64,000 bases of DNA from Roseiarcus sp963779095 (GTDB lineage Bacteria; Pseudomonadota; Alphaproteobacteria; Rhizobiales; Beijerinckiaceae). Of the stretch, positions 9,051-17,321 are shown in pieces. The notes under the pieces were generated by a model, which was not told the origin of the DNA, did no database searches, and saw nothing but the letters and a program-made list of their open reading frames with translations. The position numbers and the translations under genes were made by a program. The stretch lies in contig CAVZWU010000002.1 in the NCBI GenBank assembly GCA_963779095.1, positions 1 to 64,000 of the forward strand. Direction: 5' to 3'. Every line of letters starts with the position of its first letter. Position 1 is the first letter of the stretch.

Positions 9051-9348
9051 GCGGACGTGGCGAAATCGGTAGACGCAACAGACTTCCAATTGGAGTGCCC
9101 ACGGGGAAATTCGTGGAGCAGAACCGCTCAAAGTCGGGGAACGCTAACGGGCTCGAGCCCCAGGCCAATCCCGAGCCAAGCCCTCGATTGAGGGAAGGTG
9201 TAGAGACTGGACGGGCGGCGCCTTCGGCCGAGCCATGGCGAAGGGACAGTCCAGGCCACGAACGCCGACAGGCGGCGGCGAAAGTCGAAGTGGTAAGAAA
9301 ATCTGTTTCTCTCTGAGAGTGCGGGTTCGAGTCCCGCCGTCCGCACCA
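9051..9348 (+). tRNA. tRNA-Leu(UAA) interrupted by a group I intron
   Basis: Exon 1 (9051-9085) begins GCGGACG and ends in the anticodon loop ...ACAGACTT. Exon 2 (9298-9348) begins AAAATCTGT and ends CGTCCGC-A-CCA. Spliced, the acceptor stem pairs perfectly (GCGGACG/CGTCCGC). The anticodon stem is ACAGA/TCTGT with loop CTTAAAA, so the anticodon is UAA. A long variable arm (CTCTCTGAGAG) and T arm GCGGG-TTCGAGT-CCCGC follow, and CCA is encoded. It lies just inside the island next to the broken tRNA-Leu(UAA) and may supply the lost function. Confidence 0.9.
9086..9297 (+). ncRNA. Group I intron (212 nt) in tRNA-Leu(UAA), inserted between U34 and A35
   Basis: The 5' splice site is after U34. P1 forms between exon ACUU plus C and the internal guide GGAGU, giving the hallmark U-G wobble at the splice site. 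A P7-like pairing GACTG (9205-9209) with CAGTC (9247-9251) encloses a GC-rich P8 region with a TTCG loop. The intron ends with a G (9297). The insertion point between U34 and A35 is the same as in the classical cyanobacterial/plastid tRNA-Leu(UAA) introns. No homing endonuclease gene is present. It is presumably self-splicing; this is inferred. Confidence 0.85.
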
Positions 9349-9365
9349 AATGCGTTCTGAGATAT

Positions 9366-9411
9366 AACCTTGCCAAGGTTGGGGTCGAGGGTTCGAATCC
9401 CTTCGCCCGCT
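9366..9411 (+). tRNA. 3' fragment of tRNA-Gly(GCC)
   Basis: The anticodon stem-loop CCTTGCCAAGG (anticodon GCC), variable loop, T arm AGGG-TTCGAAT-CCCT and acceptor strand CGCCCGCT are present. The 5' half is missing. Such 3' tRNA pieces are typical attachment-site remnants of integrative elements; that origin is inferred. Confidence 0.7.
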
Positions 9412-9419
9412 ACAAATTT

Positions 9420-9697
9420 CCTTAAGGAAATTATTATATTAGAACGGTCCTGCGGGGCCGTATTTTGCTTCCCCGCCCCGGTCTGCGAAACCGGGGAAGC
9501 ATGGGGGAAGCAGCAGGAAGCAGGTTGCAGCTGGCGCGCGGACGCCTTTGGCATGAGTAAGGCCCCGACTCTGGCGCAAGCGAGCGGTCGCAGCGAATGC
9601 GCAAGCCCCTTGGATGGATTGTCGCCGACGCGAACCCGCACGCCCTTTGGTCTGCTTCCCCAAGCGCTTCCCGGCATCGTCAGCGAATGCAAAGCCA
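9420..9697. other. Intergenic stretch with inverted repeats
   Basis: It contains AATTTCCTTAAGGAAATT (palindrome, ~9415-9432), then ACGGTCC...GGGGCCGT followed by TTTT (possible terminator near 9443-9466). A GCTTCCCC/GGGGAAGC inverted repeat lies at ~9469-9502. No coding sequence is supported here. Confidence 0.4.
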
Positions 9698-10222
9698 TCA
9701 TCGTTCAGACCCCACGCCTGCCTGACGAATCGGTAGAACGAGCCGCAGCGAGTCCGGCAGACGTACGAAGCCATACGCCGCGTAGAAGCCGGCGGCCTCC
9801 TCGTCCAGCGCGTCGACCATCACCAACGAGGACCCGACGGTGCTTGCGCTCTCGAATGCGCGCTGTAGCGCGTCGGCAAGTAGGATCGAACCGAGGCGTT
9901 GACCCTGCAGGTCCTTCGCCACCGCCAGCCGCCCGATCAGGGTGCAACTGACGAGCGGGTAGCGGGGGACATGCTTCCGAGCCGCTTCTGGCACCTCGCC
10001 CTGGGAAATCGCCATTGCGCAGAGCGTGTAATAGCCGAGCACTCGCTCCCGCTCGGTCTCCAGGCCCAACACGAAGACCGCGTTCGCCTTCCGACGGACA
10101 TCCTGGCCGGCCTGGGTCTTGCGATAGCGATCCAGGCTCTCCACGCCGCAGGTAAAGCCGGCACGGTCGTGCATCTCGCCAAGCGGCACAGTGCGTAGGT
10201 CCGCAGATGGCCGTTTCGCCAT
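9698..10222 (-). CDS. GNAT acetyltransferase toxin (TacT-like)
   Basis: This is a 174-aa GNAT-fold protein. It has the acetyl-CoA binding segment GRLAVAKDLQGQRLGSILLADAL near the middle and VMVDALDEEAAGFYAAYGFVRLP toward the C-terminus. Both are typical of TacT/AtaT-type toxins that acetylate aminoacyl-tRNA. Its ATG follows directly on the TGA of an upstream DUF1778 (TacA-like) gene, the standard antitoxin-toxin order. The pair lies near the left end of the genomic island, where it could stabilise the island. The exact tRNA target cannot be read from the sequence. Confidence 0.85.
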   Translation of the reverse strand: MAKRPSADLRTVPLGEMHDRAGFTCGVESLDRYRKTQAGQDVRRKANAVFVLGLETERERVLGYYTLCAMAISQGEVPEAARKHVPRYPLVSCTLIGRLAVAKDLQGQRLGSILLADALQRAFESASTVGSSLVMVDALDEEAAGFYAAYGFVRLPDSLRLVLPIRQAGVGSER

Positions 10223-10519
10223 TCACCGCACGATCCGGCGCTTATGTTCCGCGAACGCCCGTTGGAGGCGTTCGTTCGGCGCCGGCGGGTTGACGAGGGT
10301 ATCGAAGAAGACCACGCGGTCACGCTCGGACAGCACAATGGTCTCGTGCTCCGCGATCGTACGGCGCGCGGCTTCCGTCAGAGCGCTCATGCAGAAATCG
10401 GTCAGTTTCCGCCTCTCAAGCCGCGCGGCGCGTTCGATCAAAGCCTTCGTCGGCTCGTCGACGCGAAAGCCCAGCCTCTCTTCTCTCAGACGTCGGTCGC
10501 GCATTGCCGTAGCCACCAT
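10223..10519 (-). CDS. DUF1778 (TacA-like) antitoxin
   Basis: This is a 98-aa protein with an N-terminal ribbon-helix-helix-like segment (RLGFRVDEPTKALIERAARLE, about residues 16-36). The C-terminal tail (VFFDTLVNPPAPNERLQRAFAEH) is characteristic of DUF1778 antitoxins. The C-terminal tail is known in the family to neutralise the GNAT toxin, while the N-terminus binds the operon promoter. Transcribed first, it ends exactly at the toxin start codon. The upstream sequence around 10530-10552 is the probable autoregulated promoter, but no operator can be fixed by eye. Confidence 0.87.
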   Translation of the reverse strand: MVATAMRDRRLREERLGFRVDEPTKALIERAARLERRKLTDFCMSALTEAARRTIAEHETIVLSERDRVVFFDTLVNPPAPNERLQRAFAEHKRRIVR

Positions 10520-10747
10520 AGTGACCTTTCGATGCCAATGTACGTCGAATGGACTAACTTTTCAACACCTAGATTTGGAGCGAGAGATCCGGCCAGGCGC
10601 CGGTATCCTGCACGACCCGAATGCCTTTGGTGACCTAAGCACTAAGCGGCAGACACTCAGAATCCCAATCGATTGTTCAACAGGCGCCTCCACCTTCCCG
10701 TCAAAATACTACGCTATTGATTTTGCTGCGAAATTCTGTCAAAATTT

Positions 10748-11848
10748 GGCTCTTATAGCGTTATCTATTGTTTTGGTTAGAATCGCGTCGGGTCGAGGGA
10801 GTGATTCGATGCGGGCTCAGGACTTTTCGGCTTGGCTGTCGTCGATTGCGGGGATGAGCGTGGAGCAGCGGCGCCAGGCCCTGCAGGCGCTGACGAAGGT
10901 GGGAAAGGGCGCCGCCGCGCCGGAAGATTTGGCCGCGCCTTCACCGGGAAAGCGACGCGCCAAGCGGACGGAGGATGCGCTTGGAACGACGGGCGTTGAG
11001 CGGGTGGAAAGCCGGGGCTGCCCGCATTGCGCCAGCCGCGAGATCGTCGGCTGGGGCCGCTCGGACGGGCTGTTGCGATTCCGCTGCAAGAGTTGCGGAC
11101 GCACGTTCAACGCCTTGACCAGAACGCCCATGGCGCATCTGCGCAAGAAGGAGAAGTGGCTCGCTCACGCCCAGGCGATGATCGAGGGCAAGAGCCTGGC
11201 GAAGACCGCGGCGCTCTGCGGCGTCCATCCGACCACCGCCTTCCGCTGGCGGCATCGGTTTCTGCGCGCGCCAGCCGACGACAAGCCTCGCAGTTTGAGC
11301 GGAATCGTCGAGGCGGATGAGACCTTCATTCTCGAATCCTTCAAGGGCCGCTGGTCCGACCTGCCGCGCAAGGCGCGCAAGCGAGGCGGAACGGCCCGGT
11401 ATCCGGGCCCCTATCAGGACAACATTCCCGTCCTCGTCGCCCGCGACCGGAAAGGCGCGACCTTCGACGCCGTTCTGCCGCAGGACGACAACGCCTCGAT
11501 CGCTGCGGCGCTGACGGGCGTCGTTACGCCCGCAAATCATCTCGTCGGCGATGGCGGCAAGCCGTTGGCCGCCTTCGCCCGCCGAGCCGGCGTTCCTTTC
11601 CACGCTGTGCCCTCGCCGGGAAAGCCGGCCCCCGAGGCGCCGCATCTGCATATCAACAACGTCAACGCCTACCACAGCCGCCTCAAGCAATGGCTCAACC
11701 GCTTCAACGGCGTCGCCACCAACAACCTGCCAAGCTACCTCGGCTGGCGCCGCGCCCTCGAAGGCTGGGGCCAACGCCTTGACCCGCCAAACTGGATCGC
11801 CGGCGCAATCGGAAACGGACCATACCAACAGATAACGCTATAAGAGCC
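10748..11848 (+). mobile_element. IS1595-family element (third type, 1101 bp)
   Basis: The terminal inverted repeats GGCTCTTATAGCGTTATCT are perfect over 19 bp. An 8-bp target duplication CAAAATTT lies at 10740-10747 and 11849-11856. Intact transposase. Insertion split a small minus-strand frame (MSERIPSGPG...TSKKIL, 11989 to 11849) that reads on for 16 further codons on the other side. Confidence 0.93.
10809..11843 (+). CDS. IS1595-family transposase
   Basis: This 344-aa protein has an N-terminal zinc ribbon (CPHCAS, CKSCGR), a helix-turn-helix-like middle (SLAKTAALCGVHPTTAFRWRHRF) and a DDE core with GIVEADETFILESFKG. The N/E-type third site lies in INNVNAYHSRLKQWLNRFNGV. I chose the ATG at 10809 because it lies just inside the left inverted repeat; the longer open frame upstream belongs to flanking DNA. 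The stop is 5 bp before the right end. Complete and probably functional. Confidence 0.92.
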   Translation: MRAQDFSAWLSSIAGMSVEQRRQALQALTKVGKGAAAPEDLAAPSPGKRRAKRTEDALGTTGVERVESRGCPHCASREIVGWGRSDGLLRFRCKSCGRTFNALTRTPMAHLRKKEKWLAHAQAMIEGKSLAKTAALCGVHPTTAFRWRHRFLRAPADDKPRSLSGIVEADETFILESFKGRWSDLPRKARKRGGTARYPGPYQDNIPVLVARDRKGATFDAVLPQDDNASIAAALTGVVTPANHLVGDGGKPLAAFARRAGVPFHAVPSPGKPAPEAPHLHINNVNAYHSRLKQWLNRFNGVATNNLPSYLGWRRALEGWGQRLDPPNWIAGAIGNGPYQQITL

Positions 11849-11856
11849 CAAAATTT

Positions 11857-12025
11857 TTTTCGAGGTTTCAGTAACCATCGCCATGAGAAGCGGCATGATC
11901 ATCGCTCCAACTCGCTCGGAGATCGGCATCACCTCTCCAAAAACTACCGTCAGCGTGCTCCCCGGTCCGGACGGAATCCGTTCACTCAAGGCCGGTCTGA
12001 ATAGGCTTTCACCGGAATGCGTGAG
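11857..12025. other. Flank of the IS1595 element holding part of a small split ORF
   Basis: On the minus strand 11989-11849 encodes MSERIPSGPGSTLTVVFGEV..., a short frame that continues beyond the IS insertion. Its start and coding nature are doubtful. Confidence 0.25.
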
Positions 12026-12598
12026 CTATTTTGACCAGTGAGCAGATAAGTCCGGTCGCGCGGGACGGAAGCTCTTCATCGACGCCCAGGCTTTCAACAT
12101 CGTTCCATCGACCGAAAAATGCTCGGCGCTCAGAAGCCCCTTCACCTCCGGCAGGCCGAGAAGCGAAGACAGAAACTCTTGCGCGATCTCGTGGGTGAGC
12201 AGGCGGTCGCGGTTCTTCGAGAAGGTCGAGGCGTCGAACACGCTCTCGTCGATCGTAAGCCCGACGAACCAGCGAAACAGCATGTCGAACTCCAGCCGTT
12301 CGACCAGCTGCCGCTCCGAGCGGATCGAATAGAGAAGCTGCACAAGCGAGGCCCGCAGCAATCGCTCCGGCGGGATCGAGGGACGCCCAATTCCCTCGTA
12401 AAGCGCCGAAAACCTCGCGTCGAGCTGGGCCAGCGCCGCGTTGGTCAGCCGCCGCATCGCCCGCACCGGATGGTTCGCGGCGATCCGCCCCTCGACGTCG
12501 ACGTAAGAGAACAACGCCCCGCTCGTCCGATCCTCGCCCCGCATCGATCCCCTCGCGAATCGCCTCGCCGACGCCAGCAAATCACCCCCCAAAGGCAA
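12026..12598 (-). pseudogene. Truncated IS5/IS1182-type transposase (N-terminal half)
   Basis: The readable portion contains the DUF772 domain found at the N-terminus of IS5-group transposases (LRASLVQLLYSIRSERQLVERLEFDMLFRWFVGL) and the first catalytic Asp region (EHFSVDGTMLKAWASMKSF). After SFRPARPDLS the similarity stops at ~12060, so the second and third catalytic regions are missing. The upstream side retains an end-like sequence CTTTTTCAGCAGCCTGCTAG at 12621-12640. It is a dead fragment, left when the adjacent IS1595 or other rearrangements removed the rest. Confidence 0.75.
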
Positions 12599-12636
12599 AC
12601 ACCAGAGCCCTTCCGCGCCACTTTTTCAGCAGCCTG

Positions 12637-12735
12637 CTAGTGGATAGAATCAAACGCTTCGAACCCCTTGCAAGCCGGAGAACTCCTTGAAATTGCGGAA
12701 GGCGCCGGACTCTTACGTTTGATTTTGACCACTAG
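12637..12735. repeat. MITE-like 99-bp element with ~20-bp terminal inverted repeats
   Basis: The left end CTAGTGGATAGAATCAAACG and the inverted right end CTAGTGGTCAAAATCAAACG agree at 16 of 20 positions. The centre has no coding potential. It looks like a miniature non-autonomous transposable element or the fused ends of a deleted IS. Confidence 0.55.
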
Positions 12736-13012
12736 AGACAGCCGAATTCAGATCGCACTGACGACGGCGATCCCGCTTGGGGTTCGGCTGATAAGGTGAA
12801 TCCTCGGTCGCCAAGAGACGCGGGGCGGTCGTCCTCGTCGTCAAGAGAAGAACCCGCGCGATTGCTTCTTCCTCGGTCTTGTCCCTGCCGAGAGCTCGAC
12901 CGGCGATAAGACCCGAAGGCCTCCACGACGCGCTTTCCGGAACTCGCGCCACGGCCGCCAATAACAACGCGGTGATTGCAGTGAACGCAATTCACTCCGA
13001 TGCGGCATCATC
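12736..13012. other. Non-coding stretch, no gene recognised
   Basis: Open frames exist on both strands but show no recognisable domain and no convincing ribosome-binding site. Confidence 0.3.
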
Positions 13013-14160
13013 TCACGGTGGCGACGGCCGCCTCATACCAACCGCGTGTCGGCGATCGCCCATTCGATGGTCGCGACTTCCGCAGGCGCGAGGATCGGCG
13101 TTTCGGCGCGGTGCTGTTGCTTGGCCGTCACATGCGGGGCCGGCGCCAATCTCCACCACATAGCGGATCATCTCTCCCATGAAGACGGTTTCCCGCACCG
13201 TCGCCTGCATCGAATTGACTGGCCTTCCGTCAGGCTGAAGAGGACGCTCCGACGATGATCTTCTCAGGCCGGATCATGCAAAGGCAATCGTTCGCGTCGC
13301 CCAAACTCGACGCCGGCGCCCGGAGCTAGACGTCGCCGATCTTCAGAACGAGCAGCCCATCCGTCTCCTTCCCCACAATCGTCGCCTCCAGGAGATTGGC
13401 TTCGCCGACGAAGGAGGCGACGAAGCGATTGGCCGGCGTGTCGTAGAGCGCCTTGGGCGAGCCGATCTGCGCGATCTTGCCCTCGTTCATCACCGCGACG
13501 CGGTCGGACATCACCAGCGCCTCCTTCTGGTCATGCGTCACATAGATGAAGGTGATGCCCAGGCGGTCATGCAGCCGCTTGATCTCCAATTGCAGATCCT
13601 CGCGCAGCTGCTTGTCGAGCGCGCTCAACGGCTCGTCCATGAGCAGCACCGGCGGATTGAAGACGATCGCGCGGGCGATGGCGACGCGCTGCTGCTGGCC
13701 GCCGGAGAGCTGCTGGGGAAAGCGCGCCTCGTAGCCGGAGAGCTGGATGAGATCGAGCATGCGCCGGACATGGTCGCGGATCTCCAGCCTTGGCGAAGCC
13801 GCGCTGCTTGAGCGGGAAGCCGATATTCTCTGCGACCGTCAGATGCGGAAACAGGGCGTAGTTCTGGAACACCATGCCGATGTTGCGCCGATAGGCCGGC
13901 GTATGCGTCACCACCGAGCCGCCGATCAGAATGTCGCCCGCCGTCGGCTGCTCGAAGCCGGCGATCATCATGAGCGTCGTGGACTTGCCGGAGCCGGAGG
14001 GGCCAAGGAAGGTGATGAACTCGCCGGGCTCGATGTCGAGGCTCAGGTCGTCGATCGCGCGATAAGCATCGAAGGTCTTGACGATATGACGAAGCGCAAC
14101 CGGCGCGCCAGCCTGCCGCGACGATCCGGACTGAACCTGATCAGGAGGCATGACCTTCAT
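13013..14160 (-). pseudogene. potA: Polyamine-type ABC transporter ATPase (PotA-like), frameshifted
   Basis: From 14160 the frame encodes a typical importer ATPase start: LGPSGSGKSTTLMMIAGF (Walker A), then the Q-loop VFQNYALFPHLTV. After KQRGFAKA at ~13790 the sequence continues in another frame with LSGGQQQRVAIARAIVF (signature), LLMDEPLSALD (Walker B) and VTHDQKEALVMSDR. A second shift near 13320 precedes the TOBE domain (TVRETVFMGEMIRYVVEIG). An extra G in GCTGGAG explains the first shift. Energising the permeases encoded divergently from 14319 would be its job. As read it is not functional unless the shifts are sequence errors. Confidence 0.8.
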
Positions 14161-14318
14161 CCGCGATGCCGGACCAGCTTTTGGTATGTTCGTTAGCTTA
14201 TGAGTATGAGGCTGCGATGCGATTGTCGAGCCAGCCGCCCGAGGATGTCAGAAGACCTTTGACGCGGCCGCCGGATTGCCGATAGGCTTCCTGACCGCGC
14301 CGTCATGCCGGCGACCGG

Positions 14319-15209
14319 ATGGCAAAGGTGATGCTTAACCGCAGATCGTCCTTAAGCATATCCTCCCTCGGCGCCTCCGCCGTAAGACTGCCGCCTGGCG
14401 CCCTTCTCGCCGCGCCGCTCGTTCTCTATCTCCTCGTCTTCTACGCCTATCCCGTCCTCCTCATGCTGCAGCGAAGCGTGTACGAGAAAGGGTGGACGCT
14501 CGAGGTCTTCGCGAAGCTCCTGCGGGACGGCGTCTTCTGGCGCGTCATGCAGATCACGGGAACGATCAGCCTGATCGTCACGATCGCCTGCCTCCTGCTC
14601 GCCTATCCGGTCGCGCTGTTCCTGGCCCGCTGCAAGCAATCGACCGCGAACCTTCTCATCATCCTCGTCCTGATCCCGTTCTGGACCAGCATCCTGGTCA
14701 GGACCTACGCCTGGATGGTGCTGCTCGGCGGACGCGGCATCATGAATGATTTCCTCATCGCCACGGGGCTGATCGACCGGCCGCTGCAGCTCCTCAACAC
14801 GCGCTTTGCGGTCTGCGTGGCGATGGTCCACGTCCTCTTGCCCTTCATGGTGCTGCCGATCTACTCGACATTGAAGAGCCTGGACTGGCGGCTCATTCGC
14901 GCCGCCGAAGGCCTCGGCGCTCGGCCTCTCGCCGTGTTCCGGCAGGTCCTGCTGCCGCTATCCCTGCCCGGCATTTCGGCCGGCTGCATCCTAGTCTTCA
15001 CGCTGGCGATCGGCTTCTACATCACGCCCGCTTTGGTCGGCGGCCCGAGCGACTTGATGATCTCGATGCTGATCGCCAATCAGGTGAACATTCTCGACTG
15101 GCCTCAGGCGGCCGCAATGGCGGTGGTGCTTCTGGCGGTGGTGCTCGTCATCTTCGCCGGCTTTACCCGCGTCATGGGGATCGAGAAAATCTTCCAGGGT
15201 CAACGTTGA
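14319..15209 (+). CDS. ABC transporter permease, spermidine/putrescine type (PotB-like)
   Basis: This 296-aa membrane protein has about six hydrophobic segments. The inner-membrane permease EAA-like motif lies in the cytoplasmic loop IRAAEGLGARPLAVFRQVLLPLSLPGI (about residues 190-216). An N-terminal helix LLAAPLVLYLLVFYAYPVLLML is typical of PotB/PotH. The downstream permease starts within its stop codon (TTGATG), so the two are translationally coupled and probably form a heterodimeric channel. Divergent to the potA remnant, the 158-bp gap should hold both promoters. Substrate (polyamine or similar cation) is inferred from family only. Confidence 0.88.
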   Translation: MAKVMLNRRSSLSISSLGASAVRLPPGALLAAPLVLYLLVFYAYPVLLMLQRSVYEKGWTLEVFAKLLRDGVFWRVMQITGTISLIVTIACLLLAYPVALFLARCKQSTANLLIILVLIPFWTSILVRTYAWMVLLGGRGIMNDFLIATGLIDRPLQLLNTRFAVCVAMVHVLLPFMVLPIYSTLKSLDWRLIRAAEGLGARPLAVFRQVLLPLSLPGISAGCILVFTLAIGFYITPALVGGPSDLMISMLIANQVNILDWPQAAAMAVVLLAVVLVIFAGFTRVMGIEKIFQGQR

Positions 15210-16015
15210 TGGGCGTGGTCTGGCGCATCGCCTTTTACGGCCTTGTGATCCTGATCTTCGCCTATCTCCTGTTCCCGATCCTGATCGTGATCCCGCTCTC
15301 CTTCTCCTCGGGCAAATATCTGACCTTTCCGCCGCCCGGCTTCAGCCTGCAATGGTACGCGAATTTCTTCAGCCGCTCCGCCTGGACGGATTCCGCCTGG
15401 CTCAGCATCTGGGTCGGCCTTGCGGTCACCGCGCTCTCGACGCTCTTGGGAACGCCGGCGGCCATTGGCCTCGTCCGCGGCAAGTTCGCGGGCAAGAAGT
15501 TCGTGAACGCGCTCATCCTGTCGCCGGTGATCGTTCCCGGCATCATTGTCGCGATCGGCCTCTATTTCGCCTATGCGAGCTATGGGCTCGTGGGCCGGCC
15601 TTTGGCTCTCGTCCTCGGCCACACCGCGCTTGCCGTGCCCTTCGTGGTGATCAATGTCTCCTCGACGCTCTATGGCGTCGACCGCCGTCTCGAATATGCG
15701 GCGCTGAGCCTCGGCGCGAGCCCCTGGGCGACGTTCCGGCAAGTCACCCTGCCGCTGATCCGGCCCGGCATCTTCGCCGGCGCGGTCTTCGCCTTCATCA
15801 CCTCTTTCGACGAGTTGCTCGTCGCCTTGTTTCTGTCCGGCACGACGGCGGTCACCCTGCCGCGGCGGATGTGGGAGCAGATCCGCTTCGATATCGATCC
15901 GACGCTCGCTTCGGTCTCGACGCTTCTGATCACGATCACGACCAGCCTGATGGTCGGCGCGGAACTCTTGCGCCGCCGCTCCGAACGGCTTCGCACCGCC
16001 CCGGTTGGCCGATAG
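15209..16015 (+). CDS. ABC transporter permease, spermidine/putrescine type (PotC-like)
   Basis: This 268-aa protein has six predicted membrane spans and the EAA motif EYAALSLGASPWATFRQVTLPLIRPGI. I start it at the ATG at 15209, which overlaps the TGA of the preceding permease by one base; an in-frame TTG one codon earlier is possible. It is followed after 28 bp by the solute-binding protein gene. The set (ATPase, two permeases, binding protein) is a standard polyamine/opine/Fe-type importer. The neighbouring amidohydrolase and amine oxidases suggest a nitrogenous substrate. Confidence 0.88.
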   Translation: MGVVWRIAFYGLVILIFAYLLFPILIVIPLSFSSGKYLTFPPPGFSLQWYANFFSRSAWTDSAWLSIWVGLAVTALSTLLGTPAAIGLVRGKFAGKKFVNALILSPVIVPGIIVAIGLYFAYASYGLVGRPLALVLGHTALAVPFVVINVSSTLYGVDRRLEYAALSLGASPWATFRQVTLPLIRPGIFAGAVFAFITSFDELLVALFLSGTTAVTLPRRMWEQIRFDIDPTLASVSTLLITITTSLMVGAELLRRRSERLRTAPVGR

Positions 16016-16043
16016 CTTCAACAGCGTGAAAGGGAGAGGAAAA

Positions 16044-17232
16044 ATGGACGAGACAATCAAGAAGGCGCTTGGAGCCATGGCGGGGCAGCCGCCGCATGTC
16101 GCCGACTATTCGCGGCGCCAATTCATCGCCAACGCCGGGCGCTACGGCCTGACCGCAGCGGCCGCGACGGCGCTGACCCAGCCCTTCGCCTTTCCAGTTT
16201 CGGCGCTGGCGGCCGATGTCCGAATTGCCCAAGATCGATTCCATTCCTGACAAGCTCAAGGGCAGCGGCACGGTGCGCGTCTGCTCCTATGGCGGGGCGC
16301 TCCAGGACGCGCAGCGCAAGGCCTATTTCAAGCCCTTCGAGGAATTGTCGGGCATCAAGGTCATCGAGGCGGAAGGCCCCGACCCGGCCAAGGTCAAGGC
16401 GATGGTCGACAGCAAGAACATCGAATATGACGTGACGGAGCTCGACGGCGCCGACGTCATCAACCTCGCCAAGCACGGCGAATATTTGGAGCCGATCGAC
16501 TATTCCCTGTTCGACGTCGACAATATCGACCCGGTCTTCCGCCAGAAGCTCTACGTCAACATGCTGCCCTATGCGCAGATCTACGCCTATCGCACCGACG
16601 CGTTCAAAGGAAAGGCGCCGAAGGATAACAAGGATCTCTGGGACGTCGTGAACTTCCCTGGCCCTCGCTCATTGCAATCGGGCGCAAGCGGATCGAACGC
16701 GGACCTCGAGGTCGCGACCATGGCCGCGGGCGTAGCGCCCGACAAAGTCTATCCGATCAATCTCGACAAGGCCTTCGCCAGCCTCGGCAAGATCAAGCCC
16801 AATGTAACGAAATGGTGGGACGCGGGCGCGATCCCCGCCCAGCTCCTGAACGATGACGAGGTGGTGATGGCGACCGCCTGGAACGGCCGCATCGCGGCGA
16901 TCCAGGCGAACAAGGCGCCGGTGGAGATCGTCTGGCAGGACCAGCTCCTGCGCAACGATTGCTGGGCCGTCATCAAGGGCGCGGCCAACGCCGGGAACGC
17001 CCAGAAGTTCACGGCCTTCATCACCATGGCCGTGCCCCAGGCCAGGCTCTCCTCGCTGATCCCTTACGGCTTCGTCAACAACAAGTCGGCATCCTTGCTC
17101 TCGCCGGAGCGGCTCAAGCTCCTGCCCACCGCTCCCGACATCAAGAGCAAGCTGATCAACTTCGACACCGAGTGGTGGACGAACAACATCAACGACATCG
17201 TGAAGCGCTGGAACGCCTTCATCGTCGGCTGA
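16044..17232 (+). pseudogene. Periplasmic solute-binding protein with Tat signal, one-base frameshift
   Basis: The ATG at 16044 (AGGGAGAGG upstream) begins a leader with a twin-arginine motif SRRQFIANAG and a hydrophobic stretch ending VSALAAD. There the frame is lost. The mature protein continues in frame from 16216 (MSELPKIDSIPDKLKGSGTVRVCSYGG... to FIVG). The mature part is a complete PotD/family 1 binding protein (VRVCSYGGALQDAQRKAYFKPFE; MATAWNGRIAAIQ). A single missing base near GCCGATGTCC would rejoin them. If real, the protein would start without its signal and stay in the cytoplasm. Confidence 0.82.
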
Positions 17233-17321
17233 CCTGATCCGACCGGCGCCGGTGGCGGCTTTAGCCCGCCGGCGTCCTCGCTTTGGCCCATTTCGCCGGG
17301 TTCCTTTGGGGAGTCTGCTCA

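Noticed and set aside
15200..16078. Minus-strand frame of 292 codons rich in Arg, Asp and Glu over the permease gene
   Set aside because: It is antisense to a clear membrane-protein gene; the charged composition is the complement of hydrophobic codons.
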